Notes: generated from the letters alone by a model not told the origin. Positions 35,360 through 44,143 are shown, counted from the first letter of the stretch. The stretch: DNA of 64,000 nt from an uncultured Dialister sp. (GCA_900547785.1 URIB01000004.1:1-64000); one strand, 5' to 3'. Translations and numbers: made by a program.

Positions 35360-35885
35360 AACTCTGCTGATTGTTGTTTTTGTTATTTTATCGGTTGTAG
35401 CGGGGATTTATTTTTTATTTAAAGAAGATGGAGCATCTGATACAACAGCTACAGCAAAGCAAGCGGTTGAATTTAATGATATAGATTTAAGTGAGGAAAA
35501 GGATGGACAAATCGTATGGAATTTAAAGGCTCATCATGTTAAGATTGAAAATGATAAAAATACTGTTTATTTGGAGGGGATTGACGGCTTTTTTTCCAGA
35601 GAGGGAAATGAATTAAAAATTAAAGCAAAAAAAGGGTTGCTCAAGAAAGATGAGCAATTGGTTTATCTTGATGGAGATATCGACGGACAAACTAAAGACG
35701 GACTGATTTTGTCTGCAAAAAATTTGACCTATGACGGTAAAAAACAAATATTATCTACAGACCGGGCCTTTAAAGTAGAGAAGGACGGTCGTGTTTTGAC
35801 AGCGGATTCTTTTACAGCAGACAGAGTGCTTGAAAAAATTACAGCTAAAGGAGATGCAAAGCTTTCCGATAAGGAGGACGTATAA
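35346..35885 (+). CDS. lptC: LPS export protein LptC
   Basis: A 179-residue inner-membrane protein with one N-terminal helix (about 7-24) and a periplasmic beta-jellyroll. It links LptB2FG to LptA. Low sequence conservation is normal; the beta-repeat pattern (WNLKAHHVKI, LKIKAKKGLLK, LSAKNLTYDG) and the place before lptA decide the call. It overlaps the acyltransferase gene by 14 bases. Confidence 0.85.
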   Translation: MKENKTLLIVVFVILSVVAGIYFLFKEDGASDTTATAKQAVEFNDIDLSEEKDGQIVWNLKAHHVKIENDKNTVYLEGIDGFFSREGNELKIKAKKGLLKKDEQLVYLDGDIDGQTKDGLILSAKNLTYDGKKQILSTDRAFKVEKDGRVLTADSFTADRVLEKITAKGDAKLSDKEDV

Positions 35886-36614
35886 GTGAAACATTTAAAG
35901 CTTTTCTTCATGGCAACGGTTCTGGCGTGCTTTTTTTTATCGCCGTCATTTGCCGATGACATTACAGCTGACATATTGACTTATGACGGAAATTCAAAAG
36001 TTGTGACAGCAGAGGGAAATATTGTCATTCATGCCAATCAGGGGGCTGTGATTACAGGTCAAAAGGGGCAATATGATTTTGAAGACCGCAGTGCATGGCT
36101 GGAAGGAAACGTACGGTATGAAAAAGAAGAAATGGTTATAACCGCCGATAAATTGCATGTATATAATGACAAAACGGTTCATGGAACAGGCTCCGTATAC
36201 ATGAATGACGGAGCGGGAAGAAGAGTGCTTAAAGGAGACGATGTTATATACAATGAGGCTACCGGGGTCGGAAAAATCCGGGGGAACGGTTATTTGGCAT
36301 CTGCGGATGTTTCTATGCAGGCGCCTTTGATTGAAGGGAATATGAAACAGGTGGAAATTGTTGCTTCCGGTGGGGTAAACCTGACCGGTGAGTCACGACA
36401 AATGACCGGCTATAGCGATATGGCTACTTATAAAAGAAGCGGAGTAAACGGAAGTGATGGGAAGCTTGTTTTGACAGGAAATGCTCATATTGAGCAGAAT
36501 GGAAATTCTTTTGACGGGCCCGAGTTAGTTATATGGGATGCCGATAAAATTGTTGAAACCAGAGGAAGAAGCACCCTGATCATTACCAATACATCATCTG
36601 GTGCCGGAGAATGA
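35886..36614 (+). CDS. lptA: LPS transport periplasmic bridge protein LptA
   Basis: A 242-residue OstA-domain protein. Signal peptide about 1-23 (ends SFADD), then repeated beta strands with glycines (AEGNIVIHANQGAVITGQKG, LEGNVRYEKEEMVI). It is longer than E. coli LptA. The GTG start is eight bases after AAGGAGG. It forms the periplasmic bridge carrying LPS. It follows lptC directly; an 85-base gap precedes lptB. Confidence 0.88.
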   Translation: MKHLKLFFMATVLACFFLSPSFADDITADILTYDGNSKVVTAEGNIVIHANQGAVITGQKGQYDFEDRSAWLEGNVRYEKEEMVITADKLHVYNDKTVHGTGSVYMNDGAGRRVLKGDDVIYNEATGVGKIRGNGYLASADVSMQAPLIEGNMKQVEIVASGGVNLTGESRQMTGYSDMATYKRSGVNGSDGKLVLTGNAHIEQNGNSFDGPELVIWDADKIVETRGRSTLIITNTSSGAGE

Positions 36615-36699
36615 GAAAACAATGATTTATGCGATTTACCGGCGCAAGGGGAATGTACAAAGGAAACATGTCAGATAAAATCTGAATTAAGGATAAAAA

Positions 36700-37422
36700 A
36701 TGAAAATAGAAACCCATGGATTGTTAAAAAAATATGGTGAGCGGACAGTCGTTAATGATGTGAACATAGAAGTTGACCGAGGGACCGTTGTCGGATTGTT
36801 AGGGCCGAACGGCGCCGGTAAAACAACGACTTTTTATATGATTGTCGGAATTATACAACCGGATAAAGGTGAGGTGACGGTTGACGGAACACCATTGTCA
36901 GGGATGCCTATCCACCAAAGGCATCAGTTCGGAATCAGCTACCTTCCCCAAGAGGCTTCTATTTTCAGGAAAATGACTGTTTGGGAAAATATGATGTCGC
37001 TTTTGGAAACGCGCGAGGACTTGACAAAGGAAGAGCGATCAGAAAAAGCAAATTCTCTTCTTCAGGAATTTCATATTGAACATGTAAAAAATACAAGAGG
37101 AGATGCCCTTTCCGGCGGAGAACGCAGAAGAGCGGAGATAGCAAGAGCTTTGACGATGGATCCTTCTTTTATTTTGCTTGATGAACCATTTGCCGGGGTA
37201 GATCCGCTCGCCGTGGAGGATATACAAAGTGTAGTCATGCATTTAAAGGCGAGAGGAATCGGTATACTTATTACGGATCATAATGTAAGGGAAACATTGC
37301 GCATTGTTGATAATGCCTATATTTTATCGGAAGGAAAGATTTTGCTTAGCGGAAAGGCGGAAGATATTGCGAATCATCCGGCGGCAAGGAAATTTTACTT
37401 GGGAGAAAATTTCAGATTATGA
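36700..37422 (+). CDS. lptB: LPS export ATP-binding protein LptB
   Basis: A 240-residue ABC ATPase. Walker A GPNGAGKTT (35-43), the QEASIFRKMTVWEN region, signature LSGGERRR and Walker B FILLDEPFAGVDPLA are all present and match LptB. It drives LPS extraction with LptF/G. The ATG lies in an A-rich stretch with GGAT upstream. Confidence 0.95.
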   Translation: MKIETHGLLKKYGERTVVNDVNIEVDRGTVVGLLGPNGAGKTTTFYMIVGIIQPDKGEVTVDGTPLSGMPIHQRHQFGISYLPQEASIFRKMTVWENMMSLLETREDLTKEERSEKANSLLQEFHIEHVKNTRGDALSGGERRRAEIARALTMDPSFILLDEPFAGVDPLAVEDIQSVVMHLKARGIGILITDHNVRETLRIVDNAYILSEGKILLSGKAEDIANHPAARKFYLGENFRL

Positions 37423-37450
37423 TACATAGAAACCACGAGGAGGAATTCCT

Positions 37451-38536
37451 ATGCGTATCCTTGACAAATATATCTTAAAAGAATTCCTTGGTCCTTTTTT
37501 ATTTGGGGTGGCCGCATTCACTTCCATTTTTTTAGGAGCGGACACTTTGCTTAAAATAGCCGGCTATGTGACGAAATACGGAGCTTCAGCAACAGCGGCC
37601 ATAAAGATATTTGTTCTTGCACTACCAAGAATAATCGTGTATACCTTTCCGATGGCGGTTCTTTTAGGTTCATTGATGGCGACATCCCGCTTGTCAGGCG
37701 CAAGTGAGCTCATTGTCATGAGGACGTCCGGACAAAGTTTCATACGCATTGCAAGGCCGATTTTTATAGTGACATTTTTCATCAGTCTTTGCACGATTGC
37801 TTTTAATGAGTATGTAGTGCCTTGGACCAATACAAAGTATGAACAGGTTCTCAATGCGGAAATCATGCATAATCTGAATCCCGGAATCACAGATCATGTC
37901 ATTATGCGAGATGTACAAGACGGGCAGATTTCGCATCTTTTGTATGCAAGGCGATATAATCCGAACACGAAGACTCTTGAAAATATAACATTGCAGGAAT
38001 TTCAAAATGAAAAAGTAATCCGTGTGGAAAATGCGCCGTCCGCCACATGGGAAAATGGGACATGGATCATGAATGACGGAATTATTTATGACCTTTCCGA
38101 TGACGGCGTTAGCCGGATGATGCATTTTAAGAGGCAGGCCATTTCGTATGGACAATCACCGGCAGATATTCCGAAAGAGAAAAAAAACTACGATGAAATG
38201 ACGATTCGGGAATTGATTGTGGCAAGTAAAGCCTATGCGGCCGCTCATGCGGATATAACCCCCATATATATGGAGATACACCGCCGGTTTTCTCTGCCGA
38301 TGGCAAGTTTTGTTTTTGCGATGCTGGGGGCGCCTCTCGGGGTTCAGAAACAAAGATCCTCTTCATCAATCGGATTTGGGTTGTCCGTTGTTATCATTTT
38401 CATATATTATGCTGTTATGACGTTTTTGGAGGCGCTCGGTAAGGCACATATGGTGCCGCCAGCTATAGCCGTATGGCTTCCGAATTTTGTTGCGTTTATC
38501 GGCGGTCTGTATCTTATTAAGCGAACGAATAATTAA
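37451..38536 (+). CDS. LptF/LptG-family LPS export permease
   Basis: A 361-residue YjgP/YjgQ-type protein. Membrane helices near 15-40, 55-80, 100-120 and three C-terminal ones around 275-355 enclose a periplasmic jellyroll domain. The family part RFSLPMASFVFAMLGAPLGVQKQRS is clear. Only one LptF/G gene is found here, where most diderms have two. LptB and this protein probably form the export complex, as a homodimer or with a partner encoded elsewhere. Confidence 0.92.
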   Translation: MRILDKYILKEFLGPFLFGVAAFTSIFLGADTLLKIAGYVTKYGASATAAIKIFVLALPRIIVYTFPMAVLLGSLMATSRLSGASELIVMRTSGQSFIRIARPIFIVTFFISLCTIAFNEYVVPWTNTKYEQVLNAEIMHNLNPGITDHVIMRDVQDGQISHLLYARRYNPNTKTLENITLQEFQNEKVIRVENAPSATWENGTWIMNDGIIYDLSDDGVSRMMHFKRQAISYGQSPADIPKEKKNYDEMTIRELIVASKAYAAAHADITPIYMEIHRRFSLPMASFVFAMLGAPLGVQKQRSSSSIGFGLSVVIIFIYYAVMTFLEALGKAHMVPPAIAVWLPNFVAFIGGLYLIKRTNN

Positions 38537-38558
38537 GTACAGTATGTAGGAGGTATAT

Positions 38559-39749
38559 ATGTTTATTGGTGTTGCGATGTTTCTCGTTCTTATAATGATG
38601 GGCGGGATTATTGCATTTCTCGGTGATAAAATCGGATCCAAAGTGGGGAAAAAACGGCTCACGCTTTTTGGGCTGCGACCTAAATATACCTCTATTATCG
38701 TGACCATTATTTCCGGAATACTGATATCTTTTCTGACCATAGCGGCACTTGCCGTTGTAAATGAAAATGTCCGGGTAGCGCTGTTCGGATTAAGCCGGCT
38801 TCAAGCACAAATGGCGACCTTAAATCAGGAAATCCAAGTCAAAAACAAAGAGTTGGACGAAGGGAAAAAACAACTTCAAGAAAGAAACAGGGAATATCTG
38901 GATATGACAGTTCGTTCTGAAAAGATAACTAAAGAATTGGAACGAGTGGAAAGCCGGCGGGCCTATATAGAAGAAGAACTGTCTATTGTGCAAAAGGCCT
39001 ATGATGAAGCCCGGCAAGGGATAGAAACATCAGCAGAGGAAATCAAAGAGCTGGAAAAAACAAAAGAAGAGCTTTCAGGAAATATTTCTAAGTTGAATAA
39101 AGAAAAAGAAACTCTTATTGGAAACATAGCGGCTATCAGAGAAGGCACTGTCGTATTCCGTGCAGGGCAGATCTTAACAGATGCGGTTGTTGATGAAAAT
39201 ATGAATAAAGAACAAACCGAGCAGGTTTTAGGCAGTATTTTGAATGATATCAACAATTTACTCAAAGATAGGATGAATGTAAAAGATAAAGAAGCCTATT
39301 TGGTAAGAATACCCAAAGTGTCTTTTGACTCGGCGGTAGAAAAGGTGAGCGGTGCTAAAAATAAAAAACTGGTCCGTGTAGTAGCGGCGGGGAATCTGAT
39401 TTTGGGAGAACCCGCTATTGTTGAATTTGATGTTTTTGACAATAACCTGATTTTCTTAAAAAATGAAACGATTATGAAGGCGGAAATGTTCAACTATGGA
39501 AACCTTAAACGTCCTGATGCACAAGTACTCCGCTTACTGAATGACTTAAACCATTACGCAAAGGGTAAAGGTGTACTTCCCGACCCGATTACAGGAAAAA
39601 TAGGACAACTGGAAGGACAGGAACTGCTTAACGTTATCGAAAAAGTTAAAGCCTATAACAGCAAATGTACGCTTATTATCAAAGCCAAGAAAGATATTTA
39701 TTCAGAAGGGCCTTTGCTGATTGATGTAGAGGTAGTGAAGGAAACATAA
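38559..39749 (+). CDS. DUF3084-domain membrane-anchored coiled-coil protein
   Basis: A 396-residue protein. Two N-terminal helices (about 3-22 and 45-68) flank a short basic loop with GKKRLTLFGLRPKYTS; a coiled coil of about 80-195 is followed by an alpha/beta periplasmic-type domain to the end. This matches the DUF3084 family, whose role is unknown. The position at the end of the lpt operon suggests work in envelope assembly. The start follows GGAGG. Confidence 0.82.
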   Translation: MFIGVAMFLVLIMMGGIIAFLGDKIGSKVGKKRLTLFGLRPKYTSIIVTIISGILISFLTIAALAVVNENVRVALFGLSRLQAQMATLNQEIQVKNKELDEGKKQLQERNREYLDMTVRSEKITKELERVESRRAYIEEELSIVQKAYDEARQGIETSAEEIKELEKTKEELSGNISKLNKEKETLIGNIAAIREGTVVFRAGQILTDAVVDENMNKEQTEQVLGSILNDINNLLKDRMNVKDKEAYLVRIPKVSFDSAVEKVSGAKNKKLVRVVAAGNLILGEPAIVEFDVFDNNLIFLKNETIMKAEMFNYGNLKRPDAQVLRLLNDLNHYAKGKGVLPDPITGKIGQLEGQELLNVIEKVKAYNSKCTLIIKAKKDIYSEGPLLIDVEVVKET

Positions 39750-40184
39750 ATGATACTTGCAGCCGATCCCGGATCCGTAAAAACAGGGCTGGCGGTTTTA
39801 CAGGAAGACGGGACTCTCATTTGGAAAGGCATCATCCCGACCGGGGAACTTGAGCATACCCTGAAAGAAATTATGTCTGCATATATAATTGATGTTTTTG
39901 TGATTGGAAACGGAACACACCACAAAGAGGTCAAAAAACAAGTATGCAACTGGTTCGCTGCGATGAATAAAAATATACAAACAGCAGTGGTCAATGAAAA
40001 GTACACGACAGAAATGGGAGAAGCTTGGTTCTGGAAATACAATCCCCCACAAGGTTTTAAACGGCTTATACCTAAAGGGCTACGTACGGTACCTGTTCCT
40101 ATTGATGACTATGTAGCTTGGATTATCGGGTGTATTTACTTGGGAATTGTCAAAGAAGAAGATGTAAAGCACAAAAAAATCTGA
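39750..40184 (+). CDS. YqgF-like RNase H-fold protein
   Basis: A 144-residue protein. The first strand DPGSVKTGLAV and the general alpha/beta layout are like RuvX/YqgF (pre-16S rRNA nuclease, Holliday-junction-resolvase fold), with a further acidic residue in VVNEKYTTEMGE and VPIDDYVAW. It is not a typical RuvX. It begins one base after the DUF3084 stop, ending the operon. Function is unproven. Confidence 0.6.
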   Translation: MILAADPGSVKTGLAVLQEDGTLIWKGIIPTGELEHTLKEIMSAYIIDVFVIGNGTHHKEVKKQVCNWFAAMNKNIQTAVVNEKYTTEMGEAWFWKYNPPQGFKRLIPKGLRTVPVPIDDYVAWIIGCIYLGIVKEEDVKHKKI

Positions 40185-40194
40185 ATAAGATTAA

Positions 40195-40223
40195 TTGACA
40201 TTGCTTTGTATATGTAATATAAT
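40195..40223 (+). promoter_or_regulatory. Promoter of tRNA-Pro/tRNA-Arg
   Basis: TTGACA (40195-40200), 17 bases, TATAAT (40218-40223): a perfect consensus promoter immediately before the tRNAs. Confidence 0.9.
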
Positions 40224-40235
40224 TATTCGGTATTA

Positions 40236-40311
40236 CGGGGCATGGCGCAGTTGGTAGCGCACCTGCTTTGGGAGCAGGGGGTCGCCAGTTCGAGTCCGGC
40301 TGCCCCGACCA
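40236..40311 (+). tRNA. tRNA-Pro (anticodon UGG)
   Basis: A 76-base cloverleaf with encoded CCA. Acceptor CGGGGCA/TGCCCCG; anticodon loop TTTGGGA gives TGG; T loop TTCGAGT. Confidence 0.95.
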
Positions 40312-40317
40312 CATCAT

Positions 40318-40394
<77 letters not shown>

Positions 40395-40454
40395 ACAAAG
40401 ACACGACCAGTTTGCTTTTGCAAATGGTAATGCCCTGTAGTAATTACCGGAATA

Positions 40455-40481
40455 AGACTCTGAGTTTTCAGGGTCTTTTTT
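40455..40481 (+). terminator. Terminator of the tRNA-Pro/tRNA-Arg unit
   Basis: AGACTCTGA (40455-40463) pairs with TCAGGGTCT (40468-40476) and is followed by T residues to 40481. Confidence 0.85.
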
Positions 40482-40580
40482 CGTGCGTAAAATCATATTT
40501 ATATGGGAAACAGCCGGTCTGATTGACTTATGGGGATTGGTATCTAAAGATTTTCTGCTTTTTGCTATTTGTAATAACGC

Positions 40581-40609
40581 TTGATACACGTATACATTAT
40601 ATTTGATAT
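40581..40609 (+). promoter_or_regulatory. Possible promoter of the small ORFs
   Basis: TTGATA (40581-40586), 17 bases, TGATAT (40604-40609). It is the best promoter-like site before the small ORFs. Confidence 0.35.
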
Positions 40610-40658
40610 TACATTAGAATGATTTCTAACCGTAATAGATAGAGAAAGGTTGGAGTTT

Positions 40659-40760
40659 ATGGGAAGAAAGAAGTTAAAGCAAGAAAAAGCTGAACGGAAA
40701 AAATCAAAGTGTACATTGCGGAAATGGGTTGCGTATGATTTTGTTAATTGGAAAAAATAA
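40659..40760 (+). CDS. Small basic ORF, unknown
   Basis: A 33-residue ORF with GGAG close upstream. Twelve lysines and three arginines give a strongly basic N-terminal half, then a short aromatic tail (WVAYDFVNW). It may be a real small protein or chance. No family is recognised. Confidence 0.35.
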   Translation: MGRKKLKQEKAERKKSKCTLRKWVAYDFVNWKK

Positions 40761-40846
40761 TGATGGCTACCGGATGGAAATGTGCTAAGATGATAGATAT
40801 CAGAGATTACTATCAGCATATTTAAAAAGTGAAAGGAGAGGATGGT

Positions 40847-41020
40847 ATGAAAATTAAAGCATTAGATTGTGTTTTGTTAAAGGACGGGAGGGAAGTGGTT
40901 GTACTTGAGGATTCAATTCCAGGCTATTATTTAGTAGAAAATGGTGATGTTGAAAAAAACGGGGCGCCACCTTATACCATAACAGAAGAGGATATAGCTA
41001 AGATTATATATACAGCGTAA
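40847..41020 (+). CDS. Small conserved-type protein of unknown function
   Basis: A 57-residue protein. The beta-strand-rich pattern (LDCVLLKDGREVVVLEDS, YYLVENGD) and the closing ITEEDIAKII helix resemble the small SH3-like DUF4926-type proteins often found beside toxins, but the match is by eye only. The ATG at 40847 has AAAGGAG upstream; a GTG at 40829 has none. A terminator follows directly. The preceding 33-residue ORF may be in the same transcript. Confidence 0.55.
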   Translation: MKIKALDCVLLKDGREVVVLEDSIPGYYLVENGDVEKNGAPPYTITEEDIAKIIYTA

Positions 41021-41024
41021 GCAG

Positions 41025-41056
41025 ACCGCCGGGGTATCAAGCCCGACGGTTTTTTT
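41025..41056 (+). terminator. Terminator of the small ORFs
   Basis: ACCGCCGGG-type arm (41025-41033) pairs with CCCGACGGT (41042-41050), with one central mismatch, then seven T residues. Confidence 0.8.
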
Positions 41057-41469
41057 AGTGAGGAAGAAGTATATTTGAAACAGATAATTTTAGCGTTATT
41101 TATAAAAGGTAAAGAGTATTGAGAAAGCGTGGATTATGAAAAGTTTGACAAAGAGCATTTTGCCACGGATTTTTTTAGTACCGGAAATAATTTAACAACC
41201 ATCATCTTTTATAACAATGGGTGATTATTTTATGATTTTTGCTATTTCTTTTCTTTTAAATATACAATCGGACAGGGGCGTAAATCGTTTCAAAAATCCG
41301 GACGGTTAAATTTTTTGAAAACAGAATTTCTTTTCTTGCAAAATCTTACAAATAGGAGTATTATGTTGTTCTGATTGATGTTTGATATATGCGTATCATA
41401 AACTTGAAATCCATAAGCTCAATAGGAAAGAAAATACTTTATCGGGATGTTTTTGGGAGGTGTCCGTAT
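41057..41469 (+). other. Intergenic region before rpoD
   Basis: No gene is supported. The rpoD promoter is at 41336-41364. A short frame (GTG at about 41131) encoding about 22 residues is not backed by a ribosome site. Confidence 0.4.
41336..41364 (+). promoter_or_regulatory. Promoter of rpoD
   Basis: TTGCAA (41336-41341), 17 bases, TATTAT (41359-41364). The rpoD start codon at 41470 leaves an untranslated leader of about 100 bases. Confidence 0.75.
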
Positions 41470-42639
41470 TTGGCGGGGAGAACAACACAAATTGCTAAAT
41501 GGCTTAAAGAACTGCAAAGTAAAGTCAATGCAGACGGAAATATTTCGTATGATGAAATTCTTCATTTCATAAAAGAAAAATCAGCCAATCAAAAGCAGAT
41601 GGATGCTGTCTTTAAAGGGCTTCATGAACAGGGGATTGAGATTGTTTATGGAGAAAAAGAAGAGCAGGACGAATTATTTGGAGAAGACATAGAAGATATT
41701 TCAGAGGAAATAGATCCTGATGATGAGGATGATGAAACGGAAAAAGAGTGGGGCAAGGATGATGTGGAAGTGGCCTCCGACCCGGCAGGGGTAACGGATC
41801 CGGTTCGTTTGTATTTGAGAGAATGCGGGACCACACCTCTTCTTACGTCAGAGCAGGAAATGAGCCTTGCCCAAACAATAGAAATCGGAAAAATGCCGGG
41901 CGCTACGGAAGAACAGAAAGAAGCTGCTGCCAGAGCCAAGCAGGAAATGGCAAACGCTAATCTCCGTCTTGTCGTTTCTATTGCAAAAAAATATCCCGGC
42001 CGGGGAATGCCGTTTCTTGATTTGATTCAAGAGGGGAATATGGGGCTTCTGAAAGCGGTAGATAAGTTTGACTATACCAAAGGATATAAATTCAGTACTT
42101 ATGCCACATGGTGGATTCGGCAGGCAATTACCCGTTCTATTGCAGACCAGGCGAGAACAATCCGTGTACCGGTGCATATGGTGGAAACCATTAATAAAAT
42201 GAACAGGGTGGGACGTCGGTTTCTCCAAGAACATGGAAGAGAAGCAACGAATGAAGAGTTGGCAAAGGAAATGGAAATCAGTGTAGAAAAGATCAGAGAA
42301 GCCAAGAAAGCGGCACAAGATCCGATTTCCTTGGAAACGCCGATTGGAGAAAAAGAAGACTCCCATTTAGGAGATTTTATCGAAGATCAGAAAACAGCCT
42401 CTCCGGAAGATGAAGCGGCGGCGACGATGCGTCGTGAACAAATTCATAAGCTCCTTGATACCTTAACGGAGAGAGAAAAAGGTGTTATTGAGTTGCGTTA
42501 TGGGATTGATGACGGAACACAGCGGACATTGGAGGAAGTGGGGAAGCATTTTGGTGTTACTCGTGAAAGAATCCGCCAGATTGAGGGAAAAGCATTAAAG
42601 AAACTAAAGAAATTGGCCATTCCGATGGCAGGACTTTGA
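41470..42639 (+). CDS. rpoD: Primary sigma factor RpoD (sigma-A)
   Basis: A 389-residue housekeeping sigma factor. After region 1.1 and an acidic stretch (EDIEDISEEIDPDDED), region 1.2 begins DPVRLYLRE; region 2 includes the core-binding and -10 part FSTYATWWIRQAITRSIAD; region 4 ends with the helix-turn-helix GVTRERIRQIEGKALKKL. A longer frame from 41389 gives a non-homologous extension; TTG at 41470 has GGGAGG nine bases upstream and gives normal sigma-A length. It stands without the usual dnaG neighbour. Confidence 0.95.
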   Translation: MAGRTTQIAKWLKELQSKVNADGNISYDEILHFIKEKSANQKQMDAVFKGLHEQGIEIVYGEKEEQDELFGEDIEDISEEIDPDDEDDETEKEWGKDDVEVASDPAGVTDPVRLYLRECGTTPLLTSEQEMSLAQTIEIGKMPGATEEQKEAAARAKQEMANANLRLVVSIAKKYPGRGMPFLDLIQEGNMGLLKAVDKFDYTKGYKFSTYATWWIRQAITRSIADQARTIRVPVHMVETINKMNRVGRRFLQEHGREATNEELAKEMEISVEKIREAKKAAQDPISLETPIGEKEDSHLGDFIEDQKTASPEDEAAATMRREQIHKLLDTLTEREKGVIELRYGIDDGTQRTLEEVGKHFGVTRERIRQIEGKALKKLKKLAIPMAGL

Positions 42640-42675
42640 TGGGGAGATATGCTTGATTGAATTTGTGGAATCCGG

Positions 42676-42704
42676 TTGCAAATCACCGGAGCCTATGATA
42701 AAAT
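42676..42704 (+). promoter_or_regulatory. Promoter of rplS
   Basis: TTGCAA (42676-42681), 17 bases, TAAAAT (42699-42704), about 75 bases before the rplS start. Confidence 0.75.
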
Positions 42705-42777
42705 AATACCGTTAATCTGGACAGTCCTCTGCCAAATACGATCGGCATGAATGTTCTGTGAGAAGGAGGAAAAGATC

Positions 42778-43119
42778 GTGAATATTATTGAAACATTGGA
42801 GAATGAACAACTCCGGAATGACATTCCTGCATTTCGCCCTGGGGATACTGTCCGTGTGCATGCGAAAGTTATCGAAGGAAAGACCGAACGTGTTCAGGTG
42901 TTTGAAGGTGTGGTAATTGCAAGAAGGAATCATGGCGTCAGAGAAACTTTCACAGTGCGCCGTATTTCTTATGGAGTAGGAGTGGAAAGAACGTTTCTGA
43001 TTCATTCTCCGCGCCTGGCTAAAATTGAAGTGAAACGCCGCGGTATTGTCCGTCGCGCCAAGTTGTTTTATTTGCGCGGGCTTTCAGGTAAGGCGGCAAG
43101 AATTAAAGAGAGAAAATAA
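42778..43119 (+). CDS. rplS: 50S ribosomal protein L19
   Basis: A 113-residue ribosomal protein. The part FRPGDTVRVHAKVIEGKTER and RVQVFEGVVIARRNHG are diagnostic of L19. The GTG at 42778 follows AAGGAGG; an in-frame ATG at 42751 has no site and would extend beyond family length. It stands alone rather than in a rpsP-rimM-trmD-rplS operon. Confidence 0.97.
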   Translation: MNIIETLENEQLRNDIPAFRPGDTVRVHAKVIEGKTERVQVFEGVVIARRNHGVRETFTVRRISYGVGVERTFLIHSPRLAKIEVKRRGIVRRAKLFYLRGLSGKAARIKERK

Positions 43120-43122
43120 AAG

Positions 43123-43151
43123 AAAGGTGACCGAAAGGTCATCTTTTTTTT
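43123..43151 (+). terminator. Terminator of rplS
   Basis: AAAGGTGACC/GGTCATCTTT stem closing a GAAA tetraloop, followed by T residues to 43151. Confidence 0.9.
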
Positions 43152-43166
43152 GTGCAGTAAATATTG

Positions 43167-43194
43167 TATACTTAACCTTGATATGAAGGTTAAG
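43167..43194 (+). promoter_or_regulatory. Promoter -10 box with operator-like dyad
   Basis: TATACT (43167-43172) overlaps a perfect 9-base inverted repeat, CTTAACCTT (43171-43179) and AAGGTTAAG (43186-43194) with a 6-base centre. No good -35 box is seen. Confidence 0.45.
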
Positions 43195-43235
43195 TGACAA
43201 ATTTTTGAGTGATTGCTGCAAGGTGAGAGGATTTT

Positions 43236-43652
43236 ATGAAATATGCAAAAATCTTTTGGATAGGGGTGTTTATCACCGCCATAAGTACATCTTGTTTTGC
43301 CAAACAGGATATTACTAATAAAATAAAAAATGTATTTGTTGTAGACTATTTGACGGTGGAAGTGGTTATGGAAAAACCGCTGACTGAAAAAGAAACAGAT
43401 CCTTTACGCATGACGGATTCCGGCTTTAAACCGGACTTTACATTCAATGAGGGCGTGTATATATGCGGAATGCCGGTGCTGCAGGATTCGGACGGATTTC
43501 ATGAGAATACATACCGGATTCCTGTCAGCGGTTTGGACGAGGGGATTATTTATCAAATCTCTTATAAAGGGCAAAAAGCAAAAACTTTTAGAGCGTATTC
43601 CGGGCAAGAAATGAAAGATAAATATCGTGATCGTTATGGGAGCTACTTTTGA
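43236..43652 (+). CDS. Secreted protein of unknown function
   Basis: A 138-residue protein with a signal peptide (about 1-22, ending CFA). The mature part is mostly beta strands (FVVDYLTVEVVMEKP, GIIYQISYKG) and ends in a charged tail with KDKYRDRYGSYF. It resembles a small secreted domain but I recognise no family. It directly precedes trmL with shared bases (TGATG), so it is likely co-transcribed. The dyad at 43171-43194 may control it. Confidence 0.65.
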   Translation: MKYAKIFWIGVFITAISTSCFAKQDITNKIKNVFVVDYLTVEVVMEKPLTEKETDPLRMTDSGFKPDFTFNEGVYICGMPVLQDSDGFHENTYRIPVSGLDEGIIYQISYKGQKAKTFRAYSGQEMKDKYRDRYGSYF

Positions 43653-44143
43653 TGCATATTGTACTTGTTGAGCCGGAAATTCCGGGAAATACCGGAAATA
43701 TAGCACGGCTTTGTGCAGCCGAGCATTTGACTCTGCACTTGGTGGAGCCGTTGGGATTTGAAGTTGATGATAAGCATTTGAAAAGAGCGGGGCTGGATTA
43801 TTGGGATTTATTGGATGTGCATATACATCCCGGGTATGAATCGGTTGTACAAATGCTTGCAGGTCATCATTTTTATTTTAATACGACAAAAGCCGTACGC
43901 AGCTATACCGATGTTGGTTTTGAAAGAGATGCCGTTTTGGTTTTCGGAAAAGAAACGAAAGGGCTTCCTGAAGAATTATTACTGGAACATAAAGAAGACT
44001 GTATCCGTATACCTATGATTGAAGAGGCGCGTTCTCTCAATTTATCAAATGCGGTGGCTATTGTAGCTATGGAGGCGCTCCGCCAAAACGGATTTCCCCG
44101 TTTATTGAAAGAAAGCGGGCGTTTATTTAAAGGAGGAAAATGA
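43652..44143 (+). CDS. trmL: tRNA (cytidine(34)-2'-O)-methyltransferase TrmL
   Basis: A 163-residue SPOUT methyltransferase acting on the wobble base of tRNA-Leu. Visible: the N-terminal LVEPEIPGNTGNIARLCAA, FGKETKGLP, and the trefoil-knot motif IPMIEEARSLNLSNAVAIV. The ATG overlaps the preceding stop and lies after GGGAG. ylbF follows with an overlap. Confidence 0.95.
   Translation: MHIVLVEPEIPGNTGNIARLCAAEHLTLHLVEPLGFEVDDKHLKRAGLDYWDLLDVHIHPGYESVVQMLAGHHFYFNTTKAVRSYTDVGFERDAVLVFGKETKGLPEELLLEHKEDCIRIPMIEEARSLNLSNAVAIVAMEALRQNGFPRLLKESGRLFKGGK

Noticed and set aside
41131..41200. Short ORF (about 22 residues) before rpoD
   Set aside because: No ribosome site, no conservation argument, low complexity.
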